In this document: piece by piece, positions 15,789-23,044 of the stretch
How positions within the stretch are numbered: position 1 is the stretch's first letter
How the letters are laid out: each line of letters starts with the position of its first letter
NCBI GenBank assembly: GCA_903850735.1
Contig: CAINMN010000329.1
Coordinates: forward strand, 1 to 35,378
Direction of reading: 5' to 3'
Source of the DNA: an uncultured Burkholderiales bacterium
GTDB lineage: Bacteria; Pseudomonadota; Gammaproteobacteria; Burkholderiales; Burkholderiaceae_C
DNA length: 35,378 nucleotides
Made by a program: the position numbers and the translations under genes
The notes under the pieces: model-generated
Told to the model about the DNA's origin: nothing
Seen by the model: the letters and a program-made list of their open reading frames with translations, nothing else
The model's database searches: none

Positions 15789-16551
15789 CCCAGCCGGCCT
15801 CCAGCCAGTGCCAGTAGTGTGGGCGAAAGGCCCAAGGGATCAGTTGGGTGGCCGTCCCTGGCGGAAAGACAACCCGGGTGGCATGGTCCTGCCAGATGCC
15901 TTGGGCGTCCAGCAACTGAAGCAATTGCTGGGTTTGCGCCTCATCTGGCTCCAAAGTTGTCCCGGCCCGTGTCAATGTTTTGGGATGACGCTGGGCCGAG
16001 GTTTGCGCATCGGTGGGCCCGGAATACATGTCGTGCAGGCTGCCCCATTCCCGGCCGCGCAATAAACGCTGCAGTTGTCCGAGTTGGCGCTCGGCCACTT
16101 CCTCGTCCCCCATGCGGTAACGCTGTTGGCCCAGCACATTGTCAAACCAGATGCAGGCTTGCGGATGCTGTTTCAGCAAGCTGGGCAGGCCTGCGATGGC
16201 ATCGGCCCGATGAAACCGGATGTCTGTGCCGCTGGCTTTCAGGCTTTTGCCATGGCGCAGCTTGAAGAGCCAGGGGGCCAGGGGGTCGATGTCATAGGCG
16301 TCAATTTGGCGAAAACGCTGCAGCCAGGCGGGCGGCATCATCCAGCCCGCGCTGCCACCCAGCAGCAGCAAGTGGTCTGATGGGGGGCTGACGCGGTTTA
16401 AAAAGCCATCAATCACGGACAGGGTTTCCTCCCACCGCTTCAGGGAGGCCAAAGCATGAAGGTGCCAATTCAGGCCGCCCGTGCCGCCAGCACTGGCGGC
16501 ATCTTGAAGCCAGCGACCCCAACGCTGGCCAGGTGCGCGCTCAGAGGTCAC
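15772..16551 (-). CDS. Methyltransferase-like conserved protein (259 aa)
   Basis: This gene reads against the flagellar operons and separates fliJ from fliO. The protein has a Rossmann-like motif, LLLLGGSAGWMMP (about residues 60-72), then IDAYDIDPLAPWLF with an acidic residue after the second strand, then IRFHRADAI. Together these resemble the S-adenosylmethionine site of class I methyltransferases. A CIWFDNVLGQQRY segment follows where a catalytic loop would lie. No substrate can be read from it. It has no signal peptide or membrane helix. It overlaps fliJ tail to tail and shares its upstream region with the fliO promoter. It may be unrelated to motility. The coding call is secure, and the methyltransferase call is moderate. 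Confidence 0.7.
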   Translation of the reverse strand: MTSERAPGQRWGRWLQDAASAGGTGGLNWHLHALASLKRWEETLSVIDGFLNRVSPPSDHLLLLGGSAGWMMPPAWLQRFRQIDAYDIDPLAPWLFKLRHGKSLKASGTDIRFHRADAIAGLPSLLKQHPQACIWFDNVLGQQRYRMGDEEVAERQLGQLQRLLRGREWGSLHDMYSGPTDAQTSAQRHPKTLTRAGTTLEPDEAQTQQLLQLLDAQGIWQDHATRVVFPPGTATQLIPWAFRPHYWHWLEAGWVKPSN

Positions 16552-16597
16552 AGAACCTCCCGCCAGGCAGGCAAGTGGGGGTGACGGTAATCCAACA

Positions 16598-16613
16598 TGG
16601 TCCGGACTTTGCG
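16598..16613 (+). promoter_or_regulatory. Probable sigma-54 promoter of the fliOPQR-flhB operon
   Basis: TGGTCC-GGACT-TTGCG keeps the essential GG and GC dinucleotides at the correct ten-base spacing and the full TTGC of the -12 block, but departs from consensus in the rest of the -24 block. It lies 91 bases before fliO, in the only gap where this operon's promoter can be. Confidence 0.5.
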
Positions 16614-16703
16614 AGTGAAATGCATGAAGAAAACACTATAACGTGCGGGATAATCGAAGTGATTGGATTTTCTCCAAAAATGTCAAAAACCAAGAGGTAA
16701 CAC

Positions 16704-17012
16704 ATGGCGTCGATAGATTGGGCTCGCTATGCCCTCAGCGCCACCTGGGTGCTGGTGCTGATGGGCGGTTTGCTGTGGTGGCTGCGCCGGCGCAAGTCGG
16801 CCCTGTTTCCCAAGCTGGACACGCGCCGGATTCAGGTCTTGGAAATTTGCCCCTTGGGCCTGAAGCACAAAATGATGCTGGTCCAGGCCGACCAGCAAAT
16901 GGTCTTGGTGTCCGTCAACCCCCAGGGCTTGCAGACCCTGCATGCTTGGCCTGCTGATGCGAGCGCCCATCTGCCACCCACCGTTTCCCAAGGAGTGAAC
17001 CATGCGGTTTAA
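16704..17012 (+). CDS. fliO: Flagellar biosynthesis protein FliO (102 aa)
   Basis: FliO is the membrane chaperone that helps build the FliP ring of the export gate. The protein has one N-terminal membrane helix (ALSATWVLVLMGGLLWWLRRR), followed by a small cytoplasmic domain with LDTRRIQVLEICPLGLKHKMMLVQADQQMVLVSV, the characteristic FliO beta-domain pattern. The length fits the family. An AGAGG lies before the ATG. It overlaps fliP by 11 bases and opens the fliO-P-Q-R-flhB operon. Confidence 0.93.
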   Translation: MASIDWARYALSATWVLVLMGGLLWWLRRRKSALFPKLDTRRIQVLEICPLGLKHKMMLVQADQQMVLVSVNPQGLQTLHAWPADASAHLPPTVSQGVNHAV

Positions 17013-17748
17013 ACATTGGCTGCCCATTTTGGGCTTGCTGGCTTTGTTGATTCCAGCGTGGGCGCAAGCACAGGGAATCCCCATGGTGAATGTCACGGGC
17101 GGCAAGTCGGGCCAGCAGTACAGCCTGACCTTGCAGTTGCTGGCCTTGATGACAACGCTGACGTTGTTGCCGTCCATCCTGCTGATGATGACCTCGTTTG
17201 TTCGGATCATCATTGTCTTGTCCATTTTGCGACAAGCCCTGGGTACGGGGCAAACCCCTCCCAACATGGTGTTGGTTGGCCTGGCGCTGTTTTTAACCCT
17301 GTTCATCATGTCGCCGGTGTTCGATGACATCTACCAAAACGCCATTGGCCCCTACATGAATGGCAACATGCCCTTCGAAAAAGCCTTGGCCAAAGCCGAG
17401 GCGCCGGTGCGTGACTTCATGATTCACCAAACGCGCGAAGATGACATCACCATGTTCATGCAAATCGCGCAGAAAAAAGAAATTGCCAGCGCAGCCGATG
17501 TGCCTTTCACCACCTTGATGCCCGCATTTTTGACTTCGGAGCTGAAAAGCGCGTTCACCATCGGCTTCATGATCTACATCCCCTTTGTGGTGATTGACCT
17601 GATCGTGGCCAGCGTGCTGATGTCCATGGGCATGATGATGTTGTCGCCCATGATCATCTCCATGCCGTTCAAGTTGATGTTGTTTGTGCTGGTGGACGGC
17701 TGGACCCTGCTGATGGGCTCGTTGGCGTCAAGTTTTATTTTCAAGTGA
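17002..17748 (+). CDS. fliP: Flagellar export gate protein FliP (248 aa)
   Basis: FliP forms the pentameric core of the export gate in the inner membrane. It has a cleavable signal peptide (MRFKHWLPILGLLALLIPAWAQAQ), then conserved segments such as LTLLPSILLMMTSFVRIIIVLSILRQALGTGQTPPN and, near the C-terminus, GMMMLSPMIISMPFKLMLFVLVDGW. Both are diagnostic of the FliP/SctR family. The length is normal. AAGGAG stands seven bases before the ATG, within the end of fliO. Confidence 0.97.
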   Translation: MRFKHWLPILGLLALLIPAWAQAQGIPMVNVTGGKSGQQYSLTLQLLALMTTLTLLPSILLMMTSFVRIIIVLSILRQALGTGQTPPNMVLVGLALFLTLFIMSPVFDDIYQNAIGPYMNGNMPFEKALAKAEAPVRDFMIHQTREDDITMFMQIAQKKEIASAADVPFTTLMPAFLTSELKSAFTIGFMIYIPFVVIDLIVASVLMSMGMMMLSPMIISMPFKLMLFVLVDGWTLLMGSLASSFIFK

Positions 17749-17755
17749 GGTCGCG

Positions 17756-18025
17756 ATGGACACAGCCATGGTGGTAGATCTGGGACGCCAAGCACTTTGG
17801 ATGACCATGCTCATCTCCGCGCCCTTGCTGGGCGTGGCCTTGTTGGTGGGCTTGATCATCGGTGTCTTTCAGGCAGCGACGTCGATCAACGAGCAAACCC
17901 TGAGCTTCATCCCGAAATTGGTGGCGCTGGGCCTGACGCTGGCCATTCTGGGCGGCTGGATGATCAACACTCTGGTGGACTACACCCGGGTGTTGTTTGG
18001 CCGCATTCCAACCTTGTTTGGATGA
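17756..18025 (+). CDS. fliQ: Flagellar export gate protein FliQ (89 aa)
   Basis: FliQ is the two-helix gate subunit that wraps the FliP/FliR core. The product has the standard 89 residues with two membrane hairpin helices (LISAPLLGVALLVGLIIGVFQAATSINEQTLSFIPK and the second ending GGWMINTLVDYTRVLF). The QAATSINEQTLSFIPK segment is the family signature. It begins seven bases after fliP. Confidence 0.97.
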   Translation: MDTAMVVDLGRQALWMTMLISAPLLGVALLVGLIIGVFQAATSINEQTLSFIPKLVALGLTLAILGGWMINTLVDYTRVLFGRIPTLFG

Positions 18026-18035
18026 GCGAGGCCCC

Positions 18036-18803
18036 ATGAACCTGTTGATGCTTGATTTGGTCGATCGCTTTTATGCCTTGATCTGGCCGTTGCTGCGCAT
18101 CTCTGCCTTCATGGGCTTTGCCTCGATTTTTTCCATTCGCGCTGTCAACCTGCGCATTCGCATCCTGATCTCATTTGGCCTGACCGTTTTTGTGGCGATG
18201 CAAATCGACATCCCCAAAATCGACCCGGTGACCGTGCTGGGCGTCAAGGAAATTTTCAACCAGCTGTTCATTGGCTTCAGCATGGCCATGGTCATGCAAT
18301 TGGCCACGGCGGCACTGGTCATAGCCGGCCAAGCCTTGTCCGGCTCCATGGGCCTGACCATGGCCAACATGATTGACCCTACGTTGGGCAACGTGCCGGT
18401 GCTTTCGCAGTTCTTCACCTTGTTGGGCACCCTGGTTTTCTTGGCCATTGGTGGGCACCTGATTGTGTTTGGCATCCTGCTGGAGTCGTTCACCCAGTTC
18501 CCGATTGGCCAAAGCCTGATGACGCAGGCCTTCATGGGCAAGATGATCGCCTGGAGCGGCATGATGTTCCTGGCGTCCATGCTGATTGCCTTGCCAGTGT
18601 TGATCACCCTGTTGTTCGTCAACGTGGGCTTGGGCTTTGTCACCCGCGCCGCGCCCAGCCTCAATATTTTTTCGGTGGGCTTCCCCGCCATGGTGCTGTC
18701 CGGCTTCTTGATTCTTTGGCTGGCCTTGCCCAATGTGATTGGCCGCATCAATTGGCTCTGGGTCCAAACCTTCAATCAACTTCGCAGCTTGCTGCTGACC
18801 TGA
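18036..18803 (+). CDS. fliR: Flagellar export gate protein FliR (255 aa)
   Basis: FliR is the single-copy gate subunit that caps the FliP ring. The start is the ATG at 18036, preceded by GAGG, not the longer frame from 17997 that runs back into fliQ. Six hydrophobic segments are present, with family residues ALSGSMGLTMANMIDPTLGNVPVLSQF in the middle and NIFSVGFPAMVLSGFLILWLALP near the end. The length is typical. flhB begins one base past its stop. Confidence 0.96.
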   Translation: MNLLMLDLVDRFYALIWPLLRISAFMGFASIFSIRAVNLRIRILISFGLTVFVAMQIDIPKIDPVTVLGVKEIFNQLFIGFSMAMVMQLATAALVIAGQALSGSMGLTMANMIDPTLGNVPVLSQFFTLLGTLVFLAIGGHLIVFGILLESFTQFPIGQSLMTQAFMGKMIAWSGMMFLASMLIALPVLITLLFVNVGLGFVTRAAPSLNIFSVGFPAMVLSGFLILWLALPNVIGRINWLWVQTFNQLRSLLLT

Positions 18804-18804
18804 T

Positions 18805-19950
18805 ATGGCAGAAGAAGGCTCCTCCGAAAAAACAGAAGAACCGACAGCGCGAAAGCTGCAAAAGGCGCGCGAAGAGGGCCAGGTTGCGCGCTCGGTGGAG
18901 CTGCCAACGGCCGTGCTGTTGGTGACAGCCACCCTGTTTTTCACGCTCATGGGCAGTTGGATGTTCAAGCAGATGGGGCAGTTGTTCACCTACCAGCTGG
19001 CTTTTGACCGCAAGGTGATGGACAAGGCGGAATTGATGCCCTCCTTGTTTGCGCAATCCTTGCTCGATGGTTTTTTGCTGGTCTTGCCCATCATGCTGGT
19101 CTTGTATGTGATGGCCATCATTTCGTCGGGTTTGACGGGCGGTTTCATTTTTTCGATGCAGCTGATCAGCCCCAAATTCAACAAACTCAACCCGCTGAGT
19201 GGCCTGGCGCGCATGTTTGGCATGAAGGCGCTGATTGAGCTGGCCAAGTCGATTGGCAAATTTGTGATCGTGGGCGCCATTTTGTTGCTGTCGGTCATGC
19301 ACAACATTGACGACTTGTTGAACCTGAACCGCATGGACCTGGGCACCGCGGTGCGCCATGCCGGTGAAATGATCATCGATGCCTGTTTCTGGATGAGCAT
19401 GGGCTTGGTGCTGATTGCGGTGGCAGACGTGCCGTTGCAGCGCTACCAAGTCCATAAGAAACTGAAGATGACCAAGCAAGAAATCAAGGACGAAATGAAG
19501 GATGCGGAGGGTCGTCCGGAGGTCAAGGCACAAATCCGCCGCCGCCAGCGCGAAATGGCCAACAACAAAATGATGGCCAAGGTGAAAGACGCCGATGTGG
19601 TCATCACCAACCCGCAACACTTTGCCGTGGCCCTGGAATACGACCCCACCGCAGACGGCGCCCCCATGCTGATCGCCAAAGGGACGGATGACTTGGCCCG
19701 GCGAATTCGCGAATCCGCCAAAGAGGAGGGCATTCAGCTGTTTGAGGCGCCCGAGTTGGCGCGCGCGCTGTACTTCACCACCAAGGTCGACGAGCCCATT
19801 CCGGAGTCTCTCTACCATGCGGTGGCCCAGGTGATCGCCTATGTGTTCAGCCTGAACGACCGTTACCCAGGCGCTGAGGGGTATGTCAAGCCCACCCCGA
19901 AGATCCCGGACAATATGCGGTACGACGAAAATGGTTTCTTAATGCAATGA
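18805..19950 (+). CDS. flhB: Flagellar export switch protein FlhB (381 aa), variant NPQH cleavage motif
   Basis: FlhB couples the export gate to substrate-specificity switching. The N-terminal half has the four membrane helices and the soluble signature DSSEKTEEPTARKLQKAREEGQVARS-type opening (here EEGSSEKTEEPTARKLQKARE). The cytoplasmic domain begins around residue 215 with KKLKMTKQEIKDEMKDAEGRPEVK. Autocleavage in this family occurs between N and P of an NPTH motif. Here residues 269-272 read NPQH, with the threonine replaced by glutamine, while the N and P that form the scissile bond remain. The length is usual. It directly follows fliR, whereas flhA, often its partner, is not in the window. 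Confidence 0.96.
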   Translation: MAEEGSSEKTEEPTARKLQKAREEGQVARSVELPTAVLLVTATLFFTLMGSWMFKQMGQLFTYQLAFDRKVMDKAELMPSLFAQSLLDGFLLVLPIMLVLYVMAIISSGLTGGFIFSMQLISPKFNKLNPLSGLARMFGMKALIELAKSIGKFVIVGAILLLSVMHNIDDLLNLNRMDLGTAVRHAGEMIIDACFWMSMGLVLIAVADVPLQRYQVHKKLKMTKQEIKDEMKDAEGRPEVKAQIRRRQREMANNKMMAKVKDADVVITNPQHFAVALEYDPTADGAPMLIAKGTDDLARRIRESAKEEGIQLFEAPELARALYFTTKVDEPIPESLYHAVAQVIAYVFSLNDRYPGAEGYVKPTPKIPDNMRYDENGFLMQ

Positions 19951-19975
19951 ACGGCTTGATTGAATCCGCGAACCC

Positions 19976-21325
19976 ATGACTGATTTCTACCAAAGCCCTG
20001 GCGACAAACTGCGCCTCGACATTCTTCTCAAGACCCTGAGCGAAGGCAACCTGAACCTGGCCATTCTGGGCGAGGACGACGTGGGCTTGGCCCACTACGC
20101 GCGACGCATTGCACAACACCTGCGCCAAAACCCGGCGATCGAGGTCGAACTGTGGACCTCGGCCGACTCTGAAAAGCTGGTGCAGCGCTTCAACGAAATA
20201 CTGTCCGAAGTCTCGGTTCAAGATGCCTTGAACAAAGCGCAGAAGGCGTCCACCAAGCGCTACATGATTTTTCCGGATGCGCAGTCCATCCAAGAGATTG
20301 ATTTGCAACTGCTGGCGCGCTTGATCAATGGCTTTCCGGCCAGCAACATCCACGTCATCCTGTTGGTCAACAGCCTGGAGCCGCACGAGCGAAAGCTCGC
20401 AGCCTTCGGTAAAAATTTGATGCAATGGGTTTTGGAGTCTGAGAATCCTGCGCCCAAGAAGCTGCAGCGCATTGAAACCTTCGACGAAGCCGCAGCTGAG
20501 TTTCATGCCGCAGCGTCTGCCTCTTCCTCACCAGCGCAGTCTGCACCTTTGACGTCGCCCGAGTTGGAGCAAGTGGTACCCGCTGCCAGCAGCTGGGACG
20601 CACCCGCAGCCCCCAGCGCCAAGGGAAACAGTTTGTTGGCTTGGGGCGTGCTTTTGGTGTTGCTGGTCTCGCTGGTCGTTTTCAGCTTCTTGTACCAAGA
20701 CTTCATCAAGTCGGAGTTTGAAGCGATGAAGGGCTATTTGTCGCGCCAGTCCCCGGTCAGCGCCAAGGAAGCTGCGCCTGCTGCGGCCACGCCGTCGGTG
20801 GGCATGTCCAGCACTGCGCAGCTGCCGGTGAAGCCGGATGACTCGCTGATCCCCGAAAAAGAAGCCCTGATCAAGCCCGAGCCCGCCACGCCTGCCGCCA
20901 CGCCTTCGGCCGCGGCAGAGAACAAACAGGCAGTTGCTGCGCCGACCCCGCCTGTCACCCCACCGGCAGCCCCCCCTGTCGCTGCGCCTGCGCCTGTGAC
21001 TCCCGTGGCCAAGGCAGAACCAGTGCCCCCCCCGCCCAGCGATGACCGAGCTTGGCTCGACAAGTTGCCTGCTACGGGCTGGGTGCTGCAACACGCTGCC
21101 TTTGACACCCAGCAGGAAATCGAACTGTTTCAATCGAAACAGGCGGCCTTCAAGGACGCCAAAATTCTCAAAACCAAGCGCAAGAGCGGGGCTGCTTACT
21201 TCATTCTGCTCACGGGTCCCTACGCCACCCGCCAAGAGGCTGAAAATTTGATCAAAACCCAGCCGGCCATGGCCAAGTCTTGGTTGCGCGCGGTCAAGTC
21301 CATCAAAACCCAATTGCAGGACTGA
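19976..21325 (+). CDS. DamX-like SPOR-domain membrane protein (449 aa)
   Basis: The protein has three parts. Residues 1-170 resemble an AAA-type domain of the DamX/ExeA sort with a degenerate P-loop (LAILGEDDVGLAHYA in place of GxxGxGKT) and a strand pattern IHVILLVNSLEP, so it probably does not hydrolyse ATP. One membrane helix follows near 218-240 (LLAWGVLLVLLVSLVVFSF). A long Pro/Ala-rich periplasmic linker then leads to a C-terminal SPOR domain (about 362-449: GWVLQHAAFDTQQEIELFQ...YFILLTGPYATRQEAENLI). SPOR domains bind denuded septal or polar peptidoglycan. DamX itself works in cell division. Placed 25 bases after flhB on the same strand, this one may instead locate a polar flagellar structure. 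That last step is inference. Confidence 0.82.
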   Translation: MTDFYQSPGDKLRLDILLKTLSEGNLNLAILGEDDVGLAHYARRIAQHLRQNPAIEVELWTSADSEKLVQRFNEILSEVSVQDALNKAQKASTKRYMIFPDAQSIQEIDLQLLARLINGFPASNIHVILLVNSLEPHERKLAAFGKNLMQWVLESENPAPKKLQRIETFDEAAAEFHAAASASSSPAQSAPLTSPELEQVVPAASSWDAPAAPSAKGNSLLAWGVLLVLLVSLVVFSFLYQDFIKSEFEAMKGYLSRQSPVSAKEAAPAAATPSVGMSSTAQLPVKPDDSLIPEKEALIKPEPATPAATPSAAAENKQAVAAPTPPVTPPAAPPVAAPAPVTPVAKAEPVPPPPSDDRAWLDKLPATGWVLQHAAFDTQQEIELFQSKQAAFKDAKILKTKRKSGAAYFILLTGPYATRQEAENLIKTQPAMAKSWLRAVKSIKTQLQD

Positions 21326-21373
21326 GTCAACTTCTTGGGGTTCGTGTCGATAGCTTAGAGGGGGATATTCCGC

Positions 21374-22006
21374 ATGAGTGAAGACATTATTCGAAGTACC
21401 AAAGAGCATCAGGTGGTGATTCCAGAGGGATCCATCAATGCCAAAAGCATAAGCAGCTCCGTTGGGACCGCCAGTCCTGAGCCCGAGCACGTCGAAAAAG
21501 TCACCAATTCCAACACGGTCATTGACCGCCGTGTGTCGGTCGATGCGTCTCACGGCGCGGGCAGTGAAAACGTCAAGCTCGACGCGGACCCGTCTGCAGG
21601 GGAGAACCGGGCTCTGCTGCCCGAAGACAACCGCGAAGAAAACCGAATTCGTTTGCCGGATGAATCGATTGACGAAAACCGCATTCCTGTGATTTCCGAT
21701 GTCGTCGAGGAAGGCGACAACGTCTTGGTGGTCTCGGAAAAGGGCGCCACTGAAAACCGCATCAAGCTTCCACCTGACGCCCCTGATTTGCGCGATCCGA
21801 CCCTGGTTTCGCAGGATGCTGATTCGCCCCATTCCCCACCCGCTGCCCCCGAGCTTGCGTCTGAGCAGCACAGCGAAACGGAACCAGCCCCTCAAGTTGC
21901 AGCCTCCTTAGTCGATACACGTAGAGAAGAGTTCGTGGGACGCGTGGTCAAGCTTCGTGAAGAAGTGGACCAATTGAACCAGCGCCTGGACCGACTCGAA
22001 AAGTAA
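21374..22006 (+). CDS. Acidic repeat protein of unknown function (210 aa)
   Basis: I do not recognise this protein. It is strongly acidic, with no membrane helix or signal peptide. The middle holds spaced copies of an ENR-x-x-LP-x-(D/E) motif: GENRALLPED, EENRIRLPDES, DENRIPVISD and TENRIKLPPD. They look like degenerate tandem units of about 12 residues. The C-terminal 35 residues (FVGRVVKLREEVDQLNQRLDRLEK) form a short coiled coil that ends exactly at the stop. A purine-rich AGAGGGGG lies before the ATG at a slightly long distance. It is followed 15 bases later by the next gene. The layout suggests an adaptor: a coiled-coil dimerisation end and a linear-motif array that could present binding sites. 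Confidence 0.75.
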   Translation: MSEDIIRSTKEHQVVIPEGSINAKSISSSVGTASPEPEHVEKVTNSNTVIDRRVSVDASHGAGSENVKLDADPSAGENRALLPEDNREENRIRLPDESIDENRIPVISDVVEEGDNVLVVSEKGATENRIKLPPDAPDLRDPTLVSQDADSPHSPPAAPELASEQHSETEPAPQVAASLVDTRREEFVGRVVKLREEVDQLNQRLDRLEK

Positions 22007-22021
22007 TTCAAAGGAACTCAT

Positions 22022-23044
22022 ATGGCGCAAGAGAACACCAGCGACGCGGCCAGCGAATCGCCTACGGCGGATTCCGCTGAGGCGAGCGCCGCCAAGCCTG
22101 AAGTGTCGGCATCGGCGCCCGAGGCCCAGTTGGACAAAGCGGCCTTAGCCCAGGGATTGGACGACCTGGAGGCAGAGGCTGCCGATTCCACCGAGGTCGC
22201 CAAGCAGTTGGAAGAGTTGACCGGCGTGGTGCTGAGTTCGGCCGAGGTGTCGACCCGCTCAGCGTCTGTGGCGGCCAACATCAGCCAGGACATGCGAACC
22301 GTGATGGATCAAATCACAGAGTCGCACAAGCGCAGCGTTCATCATTCGCGCATCATCTTGGGCGGCCTGCTGGCTTTCTTGCTGATTGGCCTGGGCACTT
22401 TCTTCGCCATCGCCACCCGCATGCATCAAAACATCCGGCAGCTGGATTCGATGTCGCTGGCTGTGGGCAAGCGCGTGGTTGACCTGGATGCCACCGTGAA
22501 TGCTTTTGTCGATACCAGCCGCACCTTCAATGATTTGAATGAAAAGCTGGAGAAGCAAGCGGAATTGCAAGGCAAACTAGAGCAGCGTTTTGAGGAAATC
22601 CAAAAAACGATGGCTGCAGTGCCTAACTTGGTGGCGGACCAATCCGGTAAAACCTTGGACACCAAACTGCAAGGCCTGCAAAAGCAAATTCAGGCTTTGG
22701 AAACCAAGGTGCAGGACTTGTCCAAACGTCCGCAACCCAACCCCGGTCCCAGCCAACAGGCTGTGATTTCTGAGATTCAAAAACTCAAGAAGGATTTGGA
22801 CGCGGCCAATGCCAACGCCAAAGCGGCTGCTGTGGCGGCAGCCCAAGCACAGGCACAAGCCAAAGCCAAGCCCGAGCCTAAGCCCGAGCCCAAGCCAGAA
22901 CCGAAACCTGAGCCCAAGCCAGAGCCCAAAGCTGCGGAAGTGAAGCCACCACCACCGCCTGTGCCTGCGCTGCCACCTGCGCCTTCACAGCGTGACAAGA
23001 TGCTGGTCTACCCGCGGCCCAACACCAACAACGGCAATCAGTGA
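22022..23044 (+). CDS. Membrane-anchored coiled-coil protein with KPEP-repeat tail (340 aa)
   Basis: This protein is unrecognised. An AAAGGAACTCAT ribosome site precedes the ATG. Residues 1-108 are acidic and Ala-rich and should be cytoplasmic. One membrane helix is near 110-132 (IILGGLLAFLLIGLGTFFAI). After it come a periplasmic coiled coil (ATVNAFVDTSRTFNDLNEKLEKQAELQGKLEQRF and a second at 245-270) and an Ala/Lys stretch. Five perfect KPEP units (residues 283-302) and a Pro-rich end follow. The rigid KPEP tail resembles the proline-rich spacers of TonB-type and other envelope-spanning proteins. The bipartite topology with adjacent SPOR and acidic-repeat genes suggests a shared envelope or polar-organising role, which is inference. 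Its stop overlaps the convergent glutamate-synthase-like gene by seven bases. Confidence 0.78.
   Translation: MAQENTSDAASESPTADSAEASAAKPEVSASAPEAQLDKAALAQGLDDLEAEAADSTEVAKQLEELTGVVLSSAEVSTRSASVAANISQDMRTVMDQITESHKRSVHHSRIILGGLLAFLLIGLGTFFAIATRMHQNIRQLDSMSLAVGKRVVDLDATVNAFVDTSRTFNDLNEKLEKQAELQGKLEQRFEEIQKTMAAVPNLVADQSGKTLDTKLQGLQKQIQALETKVQDLSKRPQPNPGPSQQAVISEIQKLKKDLDAANANAKAAAVAAAQAQAQAKAKPEPKPEPKPEPKPEPKPEPKAAEVKPPPPPVPALPPAPSQRDKMLVYPRPNTNNGNQ
22868..22927 (+). repeat. Five 12-base tandem repeats encoding KPEP
   Basis: Five consecutive in-frame 12-base units encode Lys-Pro-Glu-Pro. Their codons differ slightly between units (AAGCCCGAGCCT, AAGCCAGAACCG and so on), so the array has been kept at protein level. 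It may vary in number between strains by slippage. Confidence 0.9.

Noticed and set aside
16621-16660. A sigma-28-like sequence (GAAGAAAA-N11-GCGGGATA) before fliO
   Set aside because: Several consensus bases are wrong in both blocks, and a better sigma-54-like element lies just upstream.
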